Shown here: positions 44,340-51,007 of the stretch, in pieces | Position numbering within the stretch: the first letter of the stretch is position 1 | How the letters are laid out: the number at the start of each line of letters is the position of its first letter | NCBI RefSeq assembly: GCF_002744245.1 | Contig: NZ_NKHG01000105.1 | Location: 1 to 51,104, forward strand | Direction of reading: 5' to 3' | DNA from: Bacillus pumilus | GTDB lineage: Bacteria; Bacillota; Bacilli; Bacillales; Bacillaceae | Length of the DNA: 51,104 bases | Notes under the pieces: model-generated | The model's input: the letters and a program-made list of their open reading frames with translations, nothing else | Told to the model about the DNA's origin: nothing | The model's database searches: none | Translations under genes and position numbers: made by a program

Positions 44340-45864
44340 GAACTTAAAAAGTTCGCCTCTGCTTGTAGACAAAGTCTACAAGCTTTTGGGTAATATCTCG
44401 ATTCTGTGGGGGATGAACATGTTATCGAAACGTGAAGAAGAAAGAAGAAATCAATTAGAAGTAGTGGTTTTAGATGAATTAGTACCTGAAGATCATCTTG
44501 TGCGAAAAAATGAACAAGCGATCGATTTTGATTTCATTTATGATCTTGTCAAAGATCATTATAGTTCTGACAATGGTAGACCAAATATTGATCCCGTTGT
44601 TCTCATTAAGATGGTCTTAATCCAATATCTATTTAGCATTCGCTCTATGCGACAAACCATTAAAGAAATCGAAACTTGCTTATCATTGGTTTTTTGGGTA
44701 TGGATTCTCTGAAAAAATTCCGCACTTTTCTACCTTCGGCAAGAACTACATGAGACGCTTCCACGATACAGATTTATTTGAACAAATTTTTTACCGAATC
44801 TTAAGAGAAGCGATGAAAAAAGGGCTCGACCCTTCTATCGCCTTCATTGATTCAACTCATGTAAAAGCGAACGCTAATAAGAAAAAACTTGAAAAGAAAA
44901 TCGTTCGAGTAGAGACGAGAAGTTATCAACATCAGCTTCATGAGGAGATTAATATTGATCGTGAAGAACATGGAAAAAAGCCCTTCCCCCTACAGAACAA
45001 AGAAGAGAAAAAAGAAATTAAGGTCAGTACAACTGATCCAGAGAGTGGCTATTATGTAAAGGATGAACGTGAAAAGTCATTTGCTTATTCATTTCATACA
45101 GCTTGTGATTCAAAAGGATTTATTTTAGGGTCACTGGTCACAGGTGGAAATGTTCATGATAGTCGTATGTTGGATTCACTTGTATCAAAGGTGACAGAGA
45201 AAGTCGGAAAACCAAATGTAGTCGCAGTAGATGCTGGATATAAAACACCTTACATTGCTAAGTTTTTAATGGATCAAGAGATAAGACCTGTCATGCCTTA
45301 CTCTCGTCCGAGAACAAAAGCTGGTTACTTGAAAAAGAATGAATACGTATATGACGCACATTTTGAGTGTTACATTTGCCCAAACAGGCAAATCCTCTCT
45401 TATCGTACAACGACTAGAGAGGGATATAAGCAATATGCGTCCGATTCAGAGGTGTGTAAGTCCTGCTCGTTGTTAGATAACTGTACACAAAGTCAAAATC
45501 ACACCAAGCAGATTCACCGACATATTTGGCAGGACTACCTAGACGAAGCAGACCATCTGAGACACACTTCAAATGAATAAGAACATCTATGCAAAACGGA
45601 AAGAAACGATTGAACGCGTTTTTGCGGATGCAAAAGAAAAGCATGGTATGCGATGGACGAAACTTCGAGGACTGAAAAAAGTTTCGATGCAGGCGATACT
45701 TACTTTCGCTGCCATGAATCTCAAAAAGCTAGCAAACTGGACATGGAAAGGACCATGTCCAGCGTAAGCCAACTGATATATTTTATCAAAATAAGTGAAA
45801 ACCCCACTTTCACTTCAAGTAAAGGTGGGGTTTGTCTACGGTCTGAGCCGAACTTTAGTGGTTC
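44340..45864 (+). mobile_element. IS1182-family insertion sequence, decayed
   Basis: About 1.5 kb. Left end 44340-44373 and right end 45831-45864 are imperfect 34-base inverted repeats: both (inward) begin GAAC, share AAAGTTCG-type bases at positions 9-16 and end GTAGACAAA. A transposase with two frameshifts fills the interior, and an AACCCCAC / GTGGGGTT hairpin lies behind it near 45800-45832. Flanking A-rich bases (AGAAAAA) extend the similarity on both sides, so the exact ends may lie a few bases further out. Confidence 0.82.
44419..45767 (+). pseudogene. IS1182-type transposase, frameshifted
   Basis: DDE transposase in three frames. The first (from ATG 44419 after GGGGG) gives LSKREEERRNQLEVVVLDEL to IKEIET. 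At about 44676 the frame shifts and continues with AYHWFFGYGFSEKIPHFSTF, IAFIDSTHVKANANKKK and VVAVDAGYKTPYIAKF. A second shift near 45573 leads into KNIYAKRKETIERVFADAKE and the C-terminus. The DDE aspartates (FIDST, VDAGY) and the glutamate (TIERVFA) are intact, but the protein cannot be made in one piece. Confidence 0.88.
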
Positions 45865-45896
45865 GCTTTTTCTGTAGTATGTTAGTTTTTTGTGAT

Positions 45897-46829
45897 TCAA
45901 TACCGGTCAATCATTTCTTGCAATTGAGTCAAATAACTCTCTTTTAATTCATCTGGGTATTCAATTTTCACATGTTTCCCAAATGAGATTAAATAGTGCG
46001 TCATATACGATAATTCTTCTTGGTTGTATCCACCCACAATATAAGGAGTATCATCAATGATCTCTAATCTCATATTTGGGTAATGATTCTTCAAAAACTT
46101 TTCTTTTCCTTGTTCCGTTAATCGACATTTAAATGAGATATCATGATAGGTTTTTTCGTACTCGAGCTGCAGTTCTTTTAATTCTTCCTTCGTAAAGGTG
46201 TCTCTGCCTTCTTCTTCAATCATCATGTCCTTCATAAAGTCACATCTATAGATGCCCCACTTTTTATTTTGAACATCATATGCTTTGGTGAACCAAATCC
46301 CATTTCGATAAAACAACTCAAGAAATTGCAGCCCGATCCTTTTATTTTCATTTTGAGTGTACGTCATCTTCACGATTTGATCTTCCATCATTGCCTGTAA
46401 AATCAATTCCAAATGATTTTGTTCACTAACTGGTGCGACATTATAGTAATGAATCACATCCAAAGTCTCCGTGATCATTTGCTTTCTCTCATCAGACATT
46501 GTGGCAAACAGCTTTTGCCGAATTTGTGAGTAGGATTTTTTAAATGGTGTTGCTGACACTAGGTCTAGCGCTTTAAGAGCGAAAAAAATAGCTTGAACTT
46601 CATCTATATTGAAATAAATAGGAACCAATGGAGATTGTTTCACAAGTCGATATCCTCCATGTCTGCCATTTTCAACGTAAAAAGCTAAGCCCATGGACTC
46701 TAGCTCTTCCATATCTCTCAAAGCCGTACGTTTAGATATGCCAAATTCGGTTTCTAAATCCTTTAACTGAAAAGAGTATTTATCACTTAAAAAAATAAGC
46801 TCTTGGTTTAATCGTTCTGATTTTTTCAT
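45897..46829 (-). CDS. WYL-domain HTH transcription regulator
   Basis: DeoR/YobV-type regulator, 310 residues from ATG 46829 (AGAAGGA eight bases upstream). The N-terminal HTH (FQLKDLETEFGISKRTALRD, residues 20-39) is followed by a WYL domain (about residues 125-200, LQFLELFYRNGIWFTKAYDV) and a C-terminal extension domain. The divergent flavoprotein gene starts 85 bases away, so it is probably the regulated target, with a palindrome in the shared promoter region. Inducer unknown. Confidence 0.88.
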   Translation of the reverse strand: MKKSERLNQELIFLSDKYSFQLKDLETEFGISKRTALRDMEELESMGLAFYVENGRHGGYRLVKQSPLVPIYFNIDEVQAIFFALKALDLVSATPFKKSYSQIRQKLFATMSDERKQMITETLDVIHYYNVAPVSEQNHLELILQAMMEDQIVKMTYTQNENKRIGLQFLELFYRNGIWFTKAYDVQNKKWGIYRCDFMKDMMIEEEGRDTFTKEELKELQLEYEKTYHDISFKCRLTEQGKEKFLKNHYPNMRLEIIDDTPYIVGGYNQEELSYMTHYLISFGKHVKIEYPDELKESYLTQLQEMIDRY

Positions 46830-46852
46830 TTTGATTTTCCTTCTGAAAAAGA

Positions 46853-46867
46853 TGACATGTTTTGTCA
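46853..46867. promoter_or_regulatory. Operator candidate between WYL regulator and flavoprotein
   Basis: TGACATGTTTTGTCA has perfect TGACA / TGTCA arms with a 5-base centre, in the 84-base divergent promoter region. It is the only clear dyad there and is the best candidate site for the WYL regulator. The promoters themselves are not clear. Confidence 0.55.
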
Positions 46868-46913
46868 CCTTTATATTTTATACTCAGTTTATCAAAAGAA
46901 AAGGAGCATGTAT

Positions 46914-47564
46914 ATGCAAACATTAATCATTAACGCGCACCCTGATTTCACTCATCGAGAAAGTTATTCAAACAAACTGCAAACATTATTTTTAGAACAG
47001 TTTAAAGAGAGATTCCCTCATGAAGAACCAACAATTTTACATTTACATGAAACTGAAATTCCTCGTATCGAAAAAGACCAGCTACTACGTATTTGGAATA
47101 AGCAAGCATCCGAACAAACATTAACAGCTACCGAAAAAAAAATCTCCGCTACCTCATCAGCTTTATTGGCTCAATTCAAAGCACATCATCGAATCGTGAT
47201 TGTATCACCTGTTCATAATTTCAATGTGACGTCACGTATGAAAGATTATATAGATAATATTTTTATTGCTAGAGAAACGTTCAAATATACAGAGGACGGT
47301 TCAGTTGGTCTGATGACAGATGATTATCGTGTACTTTTGCTTCAAGCAAGTGGTTCAATTTTCACAAATAACGATCGATACACACCTCTGGAATTTTCAC
47401 ATTACTACCTAAAAGAAATATTCCAAAACTTGATGGGCTTTCAACAATTTCATATTGTCCGAGCACAAGGAACAGCGATTTTAGAAGAAGAAACGATCTT
47501 GTCATCTGCAGCTAACGATTTGTCTAAAGCCTTTGAGGCGTTTTACTCACCTAGCGGGATGTAA
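46914..47564 (+). CDS. Flavodoxin-fold NAD(P)H oxidoreductase (azoreductase-like)
   Basis: FMN-dependent NAD(P)H oxidoreductase of the AzoR/quinone-reductase type, 216 residues, soluble. The N-terminal TLIINAHPDFTHRESYSNKL is the phosphate-binding region; IVIVSPVHNFNVTSRMKDYI (near 95-114) is the family block that binds FMN; LLLQASGSIF and the FQNLMGF segment follow. ATG 46914 is seven bases from AAAGGAG; an ATG two codons upstream is too close. It likely detoxifies quinones or electrophiles, with the divergent WYL regulator sensing them; this is inference. Confidence 0.87.
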   Translation: MQTLIINAHPDFTHRESYSNKLQTLFLEQFKERFPHEEPTILHLHETEIPRIEKDQLLRIWNKQASEQTLTATEKKISATSSALLAQFKAHHRIVIVSPVHNFNVTSRMKDYIDNIFIARETFKYTEDGSVGLMTDDYRVLLLQASGSIFTNNDRYTPLEFSHYYLKEIFQNLMGFQQFHIVRAQGTAILEEETILSSAANDLSKAFEAFYSPSGM

Positions 47565-47583
47565 GCTGTATTCTTTCAAAAAC

Positions 47584-47624
47584 AAAAAGACCAAAAACGT
47601 TTGATATCACGTTTTTGGTCTTTT
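47584..47624 (+). terminator. Terminator of the flavoprotein gene
   Basis: GACCAAAAACGT / ACGTTTTTGGTC perfect arms, loop of eight, then TTTT. Confidence 0.93.
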
Positions 47625-47820
47625 ATTATTAACCGATTGACCCTTCCATTTCGAACTTAATTATTTTTGGGAATCACTCACAAACATACATTCTCTTGTT
47701 GGCGTGATTCCTGCGGTTTATATTTGTTTTACGTCATATAAAATAATAAGCCGTCATATGTTTGTGGGTGTTTTGTGGGTGTACCCACATAAATATATAT
47801 TAATGAAGGAAGTGAAATAC

Positions 47821-47862
47821 ATGAACATAAACAAATTAAGATCATTTCTTTATAAACTTTAA
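47821..47862 (+). pseudogene. Truncated start of a small phage-type protein
   Basis: ATG behind GAAGGAAGTG opens a 13-codon frame, MNINKLRSFLYKL, then stops. After the stop, a shifted frame reads KYLALGLRV. The beginning resembles, from memory, small basic proteins of Bacillus phage-like elements that start MNxNKLRSxLYK. Probably a frameshifted remnant. Confidence 0.35.
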
Positions 47863-47895
47863 AATACTTAGCTTTGGGTTTGCGGGTTCCTAGGA

Positions 47896-48051
47896 TTAAT
47901 GTGTAATACCTGCTTCGTTGATCGCTTGCATCATAATTGATTTTGTCGATGATTGAGGGTATGTCATTTCAAATGACGACCTATATTCAACTGAGCCCGT
48001 ATCAATATCCAGTTTTGAAATGTCTTTGGTTGAGGAAAATAAGTAAACCAT
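47896..48051 (-). CDS. Small hypothetical protein or C-terminal fragment
   Basis: A 51-residue frame from ATG 48051 without a good ribosome site. Its second half (SVEYRSSFEMTYPQSSTKSI, then MMQAINEAGIT) has amino-acid composition and alternation typical of a real folded protein. It may be the end of a larger lost gene. No family recognised. Confidence 0.35.
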   Translation of the reverse strand: MVYLFSSTKDISKLDIDTGSVEYRSSFEMTYPQSSTKSIMMQAINEAGITH

Positions 48052-48117
48052 ATAGAAACTCTCACTCATTTGTTTTAAAATGTAAATATTCGTGTTTTGA
48101 GTATGAGGGGGATCGAT

Positions 48118-48690
48118 ATGAAAAAAATATTACTGGTTTTATTTTTGGCGTTAGCAGGATGTAGCAGTGAAAAGACAAATTCAAAAGACGTAGAATCTGA
48201 GACCTTTGAAGGTGAAGAAGATAATAAACCAGATGACGTTGATAATGCGAAAAAAAACTTTAAATTCACAATTGATGAATTTGTGAGTGCATATAACGAA
48301 GTAGATTCATCTTTTGAAAATAAAAAAATTAACTTTGATGAAATTGGAGATTATAAACTCTCAGATACAGCAGGAGGTCAAGTTTACACAAAAGATTTAT
48401 TAATGCAACTTGACGACTTTGGTGGCACTTTTAACCTGCAAGCATGGCATGATCTAGAAAAAAATTTCTATCGCCTGAACATATTTACAACTGGATCAGG
48501 AAATATATCATCTGAACAGGGAATGAGAAATACATTAGCTGTACTTCATATACTAGGAATTGATTTTAAACACTTAAATGATTTTTTATATAATGATGAA
48601 GAGGCACTTAATATAATTGACGGTGATTACTCTGTTCAAATGACGAAAATTCCTAGTATGTCATTGATATTGAATATTGAATCAAAGTAA
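48118..48690 (+). CDS. Putative lipoprotein
   Basis: A 190-residue lipoprotein with signal LLVLFLALAGC (cysteine at residue 15) and an acidic low-complexity spacer (EGEEDNKPDDVDNA) before a globular domain of unknown family (ending GDYSVQMTKIPSMSLILNIE). ATG 48118 follows GAGGGGG. Followed by its own terminator. Codon use is AT-rich compared with the core genes. Lipoproteins of this sort in mobile elements sometimes act in surface exclusion; here that is only a possibility. Confidence 0.75.
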   Translation: MKKILLVLFLALAGCSSEKTNSKDVESETFEGEEDNKPDDVDNAKKNFKFTIDEFVSAYNEVDSSFENKKINFDEIGDYKLSDTAGGQVYTKDLLMQLDDFGGTFNLQAWHDLEKNFYRLNIFTTGSGNISSEQGMRNTLAVLHILGIDFKHLNDFLYNDEEALNIIDGDYSVQMTKIPSMSLILNIESK

Positions 48691-48723
48691 ATTCTTAATT
48701 GTAGTATGCTTTAAAATTAGTAT

Positions 48724-48757
48724 ATCCCCACCAAATCGACTTGATGGGGATTTTATT
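48724..48757 (+). terminator. Terminator of the lipoprotein gene
   Basis: ATCCCCA / TGGGGAT arms (inner part mismatched) followed by TTTATTT. Confidence 0.75.
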
Positions 48758-48815
48758 TACATTTTATAATCGAACATACATTCTTTTGAGGAAGCTATAC
48801 AGGATCATATACAAC

Positions 48816-48965
48816 ATGAGCAGATTTAGAAAAAATCCTACAATACAGGACCTTAAAATAAAAACAGGTAAAGATGAAGCATCTATAAGAAAAGCCGTTA
48901 ATAATCTTATGTCAAGAAATGAATTGACATGGGATAAGGAAAAGAAGGAATGGCGGTTTAAATAA
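48816..48965 (+). CDS. Small winged-helix-like protein
   Basis: 49 residues from ATG 48816: IQDLKIKTGKDEASIRKAVN, then NLMSRNELTWDKEKKEWRF. The helix-turn-helix-strand-turn-strand pattern fits a minimal winged helix (DNA-binding). AGGA lies 11 bases upstream, a weak site. Could be a complete small regulator or the C-terminus of a lost one. Confidence 0.4.
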   Translation: MSRFRKNPTIQDLKIKTGKDEASIRKAVNNLMSRNELTWDKEKKEWRFK

Positions 48966-48988
48966 AAAAGCCATCCATTAGGATGACT
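48964..48988 (-). terminator. Terminator of the toxin-antitoxin module
   Basis: AGTCATCC / GGATGGCT arms followed by T6 on the minus strand. Confidence 0.8.
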
Positions 48989-49001
48989 CAAGTAAGTATG
49001 T

Positions 49002-49430
49002 TTATTCGTCTTCATATGTAAGTCCATAAAAATCCTCTATTAATATCTGTAACTCTTCTTTAGCCTCTTGAGAGATTTCACCCTTATGCTCAAACAGATC
49101 AACTTTTAAAATAGGTTGACTTAATTTAAGTTGGCAAAGACAGTCTACTTTAACATTATCTGTTGCACTATTTAACAAAAGATCAAACTTACGACGACAG
49201 TCAACTCTTGAGCTAAGAGGAGCAATTGTAACAATTGGGCAAAGTGGGTGATGATTCTCATGATTATTAGAGATAACCACCACCCATCTCTCTTGATGCG
49301 TATTTCTTGAGCTTAATTTATCGACTTGAGGAATTGAAATATCTCTGTCATCAACTTTCCAAACGGACCCGAAGTTGAATTCCCTTAAATCACGCAAATC
49401 TTCTCTACTCTGATATTTAGAAGTTGGCAT
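49002..49430 (-). CDS. MazF/PemK-type toxin candidate
   Basis: 142 residues with the strand pattern of the MazF/PemK endoribonuclease fold: FNFGSVWKVDD (about 18-28), ERWVVVISNN (47-56), CPIVTIAPLSS (64-74), VDCLCQLKLSQPIL (95-108). MazF toxins cut mRNA at short sequences. The usual loop arginine may be in SSRVDCRRKF. ATG 49430 lies seven bases from AAGGAGG inside the end of the upstream gene (14-base overlap), giving coupled translation. Activity is inferred from fold and from the partner. Confidence 0.8.
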   Translation of the reverse strand: MPTSKYQSREDLRDLREFNFGSVWKVDDRDISIPQVDKLSSRNTHQERWVVVISNNHENHHPLCPIVTIAPLSSRVDCRRKFDLLLNSATDNVKVDCLCQLKLSQPILKVDLFEHKGEISQEAKEELQILIEDFYGLTYEDE

Positions 49431-50052
49431 TATTCGCCCTCCTTCTTGTATCAGAATATCTTTCATACTGATCTAACAGATTAGCGTAATACTCCTGATC
49501 TGATCCACTTTGAGTTTGCTTTGCCTCTAATCTTTTTCTAGCTTCTAATCGAGAGTTGCGATTTGATTTAAAAATTGTCTTTGTTTTAGACATGTCAATC
49601 ACCCTTCCATAGTATTGACATCCATCACGATTTTCCTCTTCGATTATCTCACGCATCGGAGGCGTTGAGTAAGCAAAATCTAAAACGCCTCTATAGTTAT
49701 CATTCCCTAATGTATCGAGAATAAAACTTGCAACTTCCTCTTCCTTTTCACCTAAGAGGTAATCTTCGCTTTCGCAAGCGTTAAATGAATAATCATAAGA
49801 ATTTTTCCCATAATAATTTTCATAAGCGTGCATGTTTATTATCCCTTGCATTTCTAATAAAGAAGCTGTATCGACAACAGATTGTTGATTTGGGCCAAAT
49901 TTATAACGTTCAAAAGACAAATCGGTGAAATGCTGTCTATACTTTTGATAGTAATAATATTCGAAAAGGTAAACATATTTCATTAAAATGGTTCTGCCAA
50001 CGGTCTTATTAGAATTTTTTATAAAGTAAACCAATAGTTTATTTAATTCCAA
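49417..50052 (-). CDS. Panacea/SocA-like (DUF4065) antitoxin candidate
   Basis: 211 residues. The N-terminal 120 residues have the Panacea pattern: LVYFIKNSNKTVGRTILMKY (helix 1-2), YLFEYYYYQKYRQHF, LSFERYKFGPNQQSVVDTAS (the conserved YxxGP box) and LLEMQGIINM. The C-terminus is a charged helical tail (SRLEARKRLEAKQTQ). Panacea domains are known to neutralise many unrelated toxins, with the tail or the domain binding the toxin. Start TTG 50052 is nine bases from GGAG; an earlier TTG overlaps that site. Transcribed together with the MazF-like gene. Confidence 0.78.
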   Translation of the reverse strand: MELNKLLVYFIKNSNKTVGRTILMKYVYLFEYYYYQKYRQHFTDLSFERYKFGPNQQSVVDTASLLEMQGIINMHAYENYYGKNSYDYSFNACESEDYLLGEKEEEVASFILDTLGNDNYRGVLDFAYSTPPMREIIEEENRDGCQYYGRVIDMSKTKTIFKSNRNSRLEARKRLEAKQTQSGSDQEYYANLLDQYERYSDTRRRANNANF

Positions 50053-50208
50053 CTTATTCAACTCCAAAGAAAATAGTTACAGAAATGGATTACCAATTTT
50101 ATTCAATTTTCTTGATGATAATCCTATTCTAAATTATTTATCGGTTAGAAACAATATTTTTGTTGTATTTTCAAAAAAAATGTTTTAAACTATTCTGTTG
50201 AACATCAC

Positions 50209-50329
50209 CTATATATAGATATCAAGTACACAGAATGATCAATATATAGTACAGAAAAAATTATCACTTCAGAACAAACACTATATATAGAAAAAAAGTA
50301 ATTTTTCTGTTTCCGAAATCTATATATAG
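50209..50329. repeat. Array of four CTATATATAG palindromes
   Basis: Copies at 50209-50218, 50240-50249 (CAATATATAG, one change), 50281-50290 and 50320-50329. Start-to-start distances are 31, 41 and 39 bases, roughly 3, 4 and 4 helical turns, so they could lie on a similar face of the DNA. They fill the upstream region of the toxin-antitoxin genes and abut the excisionase-like gene. Likely an operator or iteron array. Confidence 0.8.
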
Positions 50330-50336
50330 ACACCCC

Positions 50337-50585
50337 TCAATTCTCTTCATAAGGGCGGTACTTCTTCCGCCCTTCTTCTAAATCTTTTTTCAGCTGCTCG
50401 ATATCTGATTTTAAGAATAAAACAGTTTTCCCTACCTTCTTTATCGGACTTACTCGACCATCGGTATGCAATTTACTCATGCGCTGCTTGTTTACTTCTA
50501 AAATCTCCTGCGCTTCAGATGAGGTGAGGACTTCGTTTTTCATAAAGTCCTCAACCTGCTGCCGATTCTTCAAATGATATTCCAT
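50337..50585 (-). CDS. Excisionase-type HTH_17 DNA-binding protein
   Basis: 82 residues; the central part LTSSEAQEILEVNKQRMSKL (20-39) and the wing VSPIKKVGKTVLFLKSDIEQ fit a MerR/excisionase-type HTH_17 domain. The C-terminus is charged (KKDLEEGRKKYRPYEEN). ATG 50585 lies eight bases from AAGGAG, one base after the preceding small membrane gene's stop. Excisionases and small repressors of mobile elements share this fold; it may bind the adjacent palindromes. Confidence 0.8.
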   Translation of the reverse strand: MEYHLKNRQQVEDFMKNEVLTSSEAQEILEVNKQRMSKLHTDGRVSPIKKVGKTVLFLKSDIEQLKKDLEEGRKKYRPYEEN

Positions 50586-50586
50586 G

Positions 50587-50742
50587 TTATTTTCTCCTTA
50601 CGTCTTTGATGACTACAATTAGCGTTGCAAGTATTAAAGCGGCCATAATTACCGTTGTGAAAGTATTTGTCCATATTGAACGCGTTACAATTGAAACCGC
50701 GCTCAAGAGGATCATAAAGAAGATCAATTGTTTTTGGTTCAT
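50587..50742 (-). CDS. Small two-helix membrane protein
   Basis: 51 residues, two hydrophobic helices (LIFFMILLSAVSIVT, 6-20; VIMAALILATLIVVI, 31-45) and a basic end KDVRRK. It ends one base before the HTH gene, so they form an operon. There is no ribosome site; TATAAT directly precedes ATG and could be a promoter for a leaderless or poorly translated message. Function unknown. Confidence 0.6.
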   Translation of the reverse strand: MNQKQLIFFMILLSAVSIVTRSIWTNTFTTVIMAALILATLIVVIKDVRRK

Positions 50743-50774
50743 ATTATATGCTAGACTGGTTATAATTATATTGA

Positions 50775-50797
50775 GAAGCGAGCGATTAACTCGCTTC
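50775..50797 (-). terminator. Hairpin between the two small membrane genes
   Basis: GAAGCGAG / CTCGCTTC, eight pairs, followed only by TCAATAT on the minus strand. Weak terminator or mRNA-stabilising hairpin. Confidence 0.5.
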
Positions 50798-50804
50798 CCC
50801 AGTG

Positions 50805-50912
50805 TTAGTCCTTCTTATTATCTTTGTTTGCGTCGTGTGATTGTTGGGCAATCCACGCTATAGATGCAACGTAAAAGATGATTTGAAGGACTTTTATCAT
50901 GTTGTCTAGCAT
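50805..50912 (-). CDS. Tiny single-helix membrane peptide
   Basis: 35 residues, MLDNMIKVLQIIFYV then ASIAWIAQQ, and a charged tail HDANKDNKKD. A perfect AGGAGGTGAGG site precedes ATG 50912, and a promoter with a palindromic operator lies just upstream. Size, one helix and charged tail resemble type I toxins and small phage membrane peptides, but no family is recognised and no antisense RNA promoter was identified. Confidence 0.7.
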   Translation of the reverse strand: MLDNMIKVLQIIFYVASIAWIAQQSHDANKDNKKD

Positions 50913-50931
50913 TTCCTCACCTCCTATATTT

Positions 50932-50963
50932 ATTATACTATAACTGTAGACTTATGTCTATAG
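50932..50963 (-). promoter_or_regulatory. Phage-type promoter with operator palindrome
   Basis: On the minus strand TAGACA (50960-50955) and TATAAT (50937-50932) are 17 bases apart. CTGTAGACTTATGTCTATAG (50944-50963) is a 20-base palindrome with 7 of 8 matching arm bases covering the -35 box, in the style of phage or ICE repressor operators. Confidence 0.75.
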
Positions 50964-50970
50964 TTTGGAT

Positions 50971-51003
50971 AAAAAAAGACCTCCCTTTTAGAGAGGTTTT
51001 TTC
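50971..51003. terminator. Terminator of the endolysin-like gene
   Basis: ACCTC / GAGGT hairpin with T7 on the minus strand, just after the partial gene. Confidence 0.75.
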
Positions 51004-51007
51004 GCTT

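Larger units (their letters stand above)
47625..48117. other. AT-rich accessory stretch with small remnants
   Basis: Nearly 500 bases without a full-size gene. It holds an exact tandem duplication of the 11-mer TTTGTGGGTGT (47761-47782), overlapping GTGGGTGTACCCAC (47775-47788), and two tiny reading frames listed separately. It looks like eroded mobile-element DNA. Confidence 0.5.

Noticed and set aside
47937..48164. Plus-strand 75-residue frame upstream of the lipoprotein
   Set aside because: No ribosome site, overlaps the well-supported lipoprotein start, and the opposite strand has the more protein-like composition.
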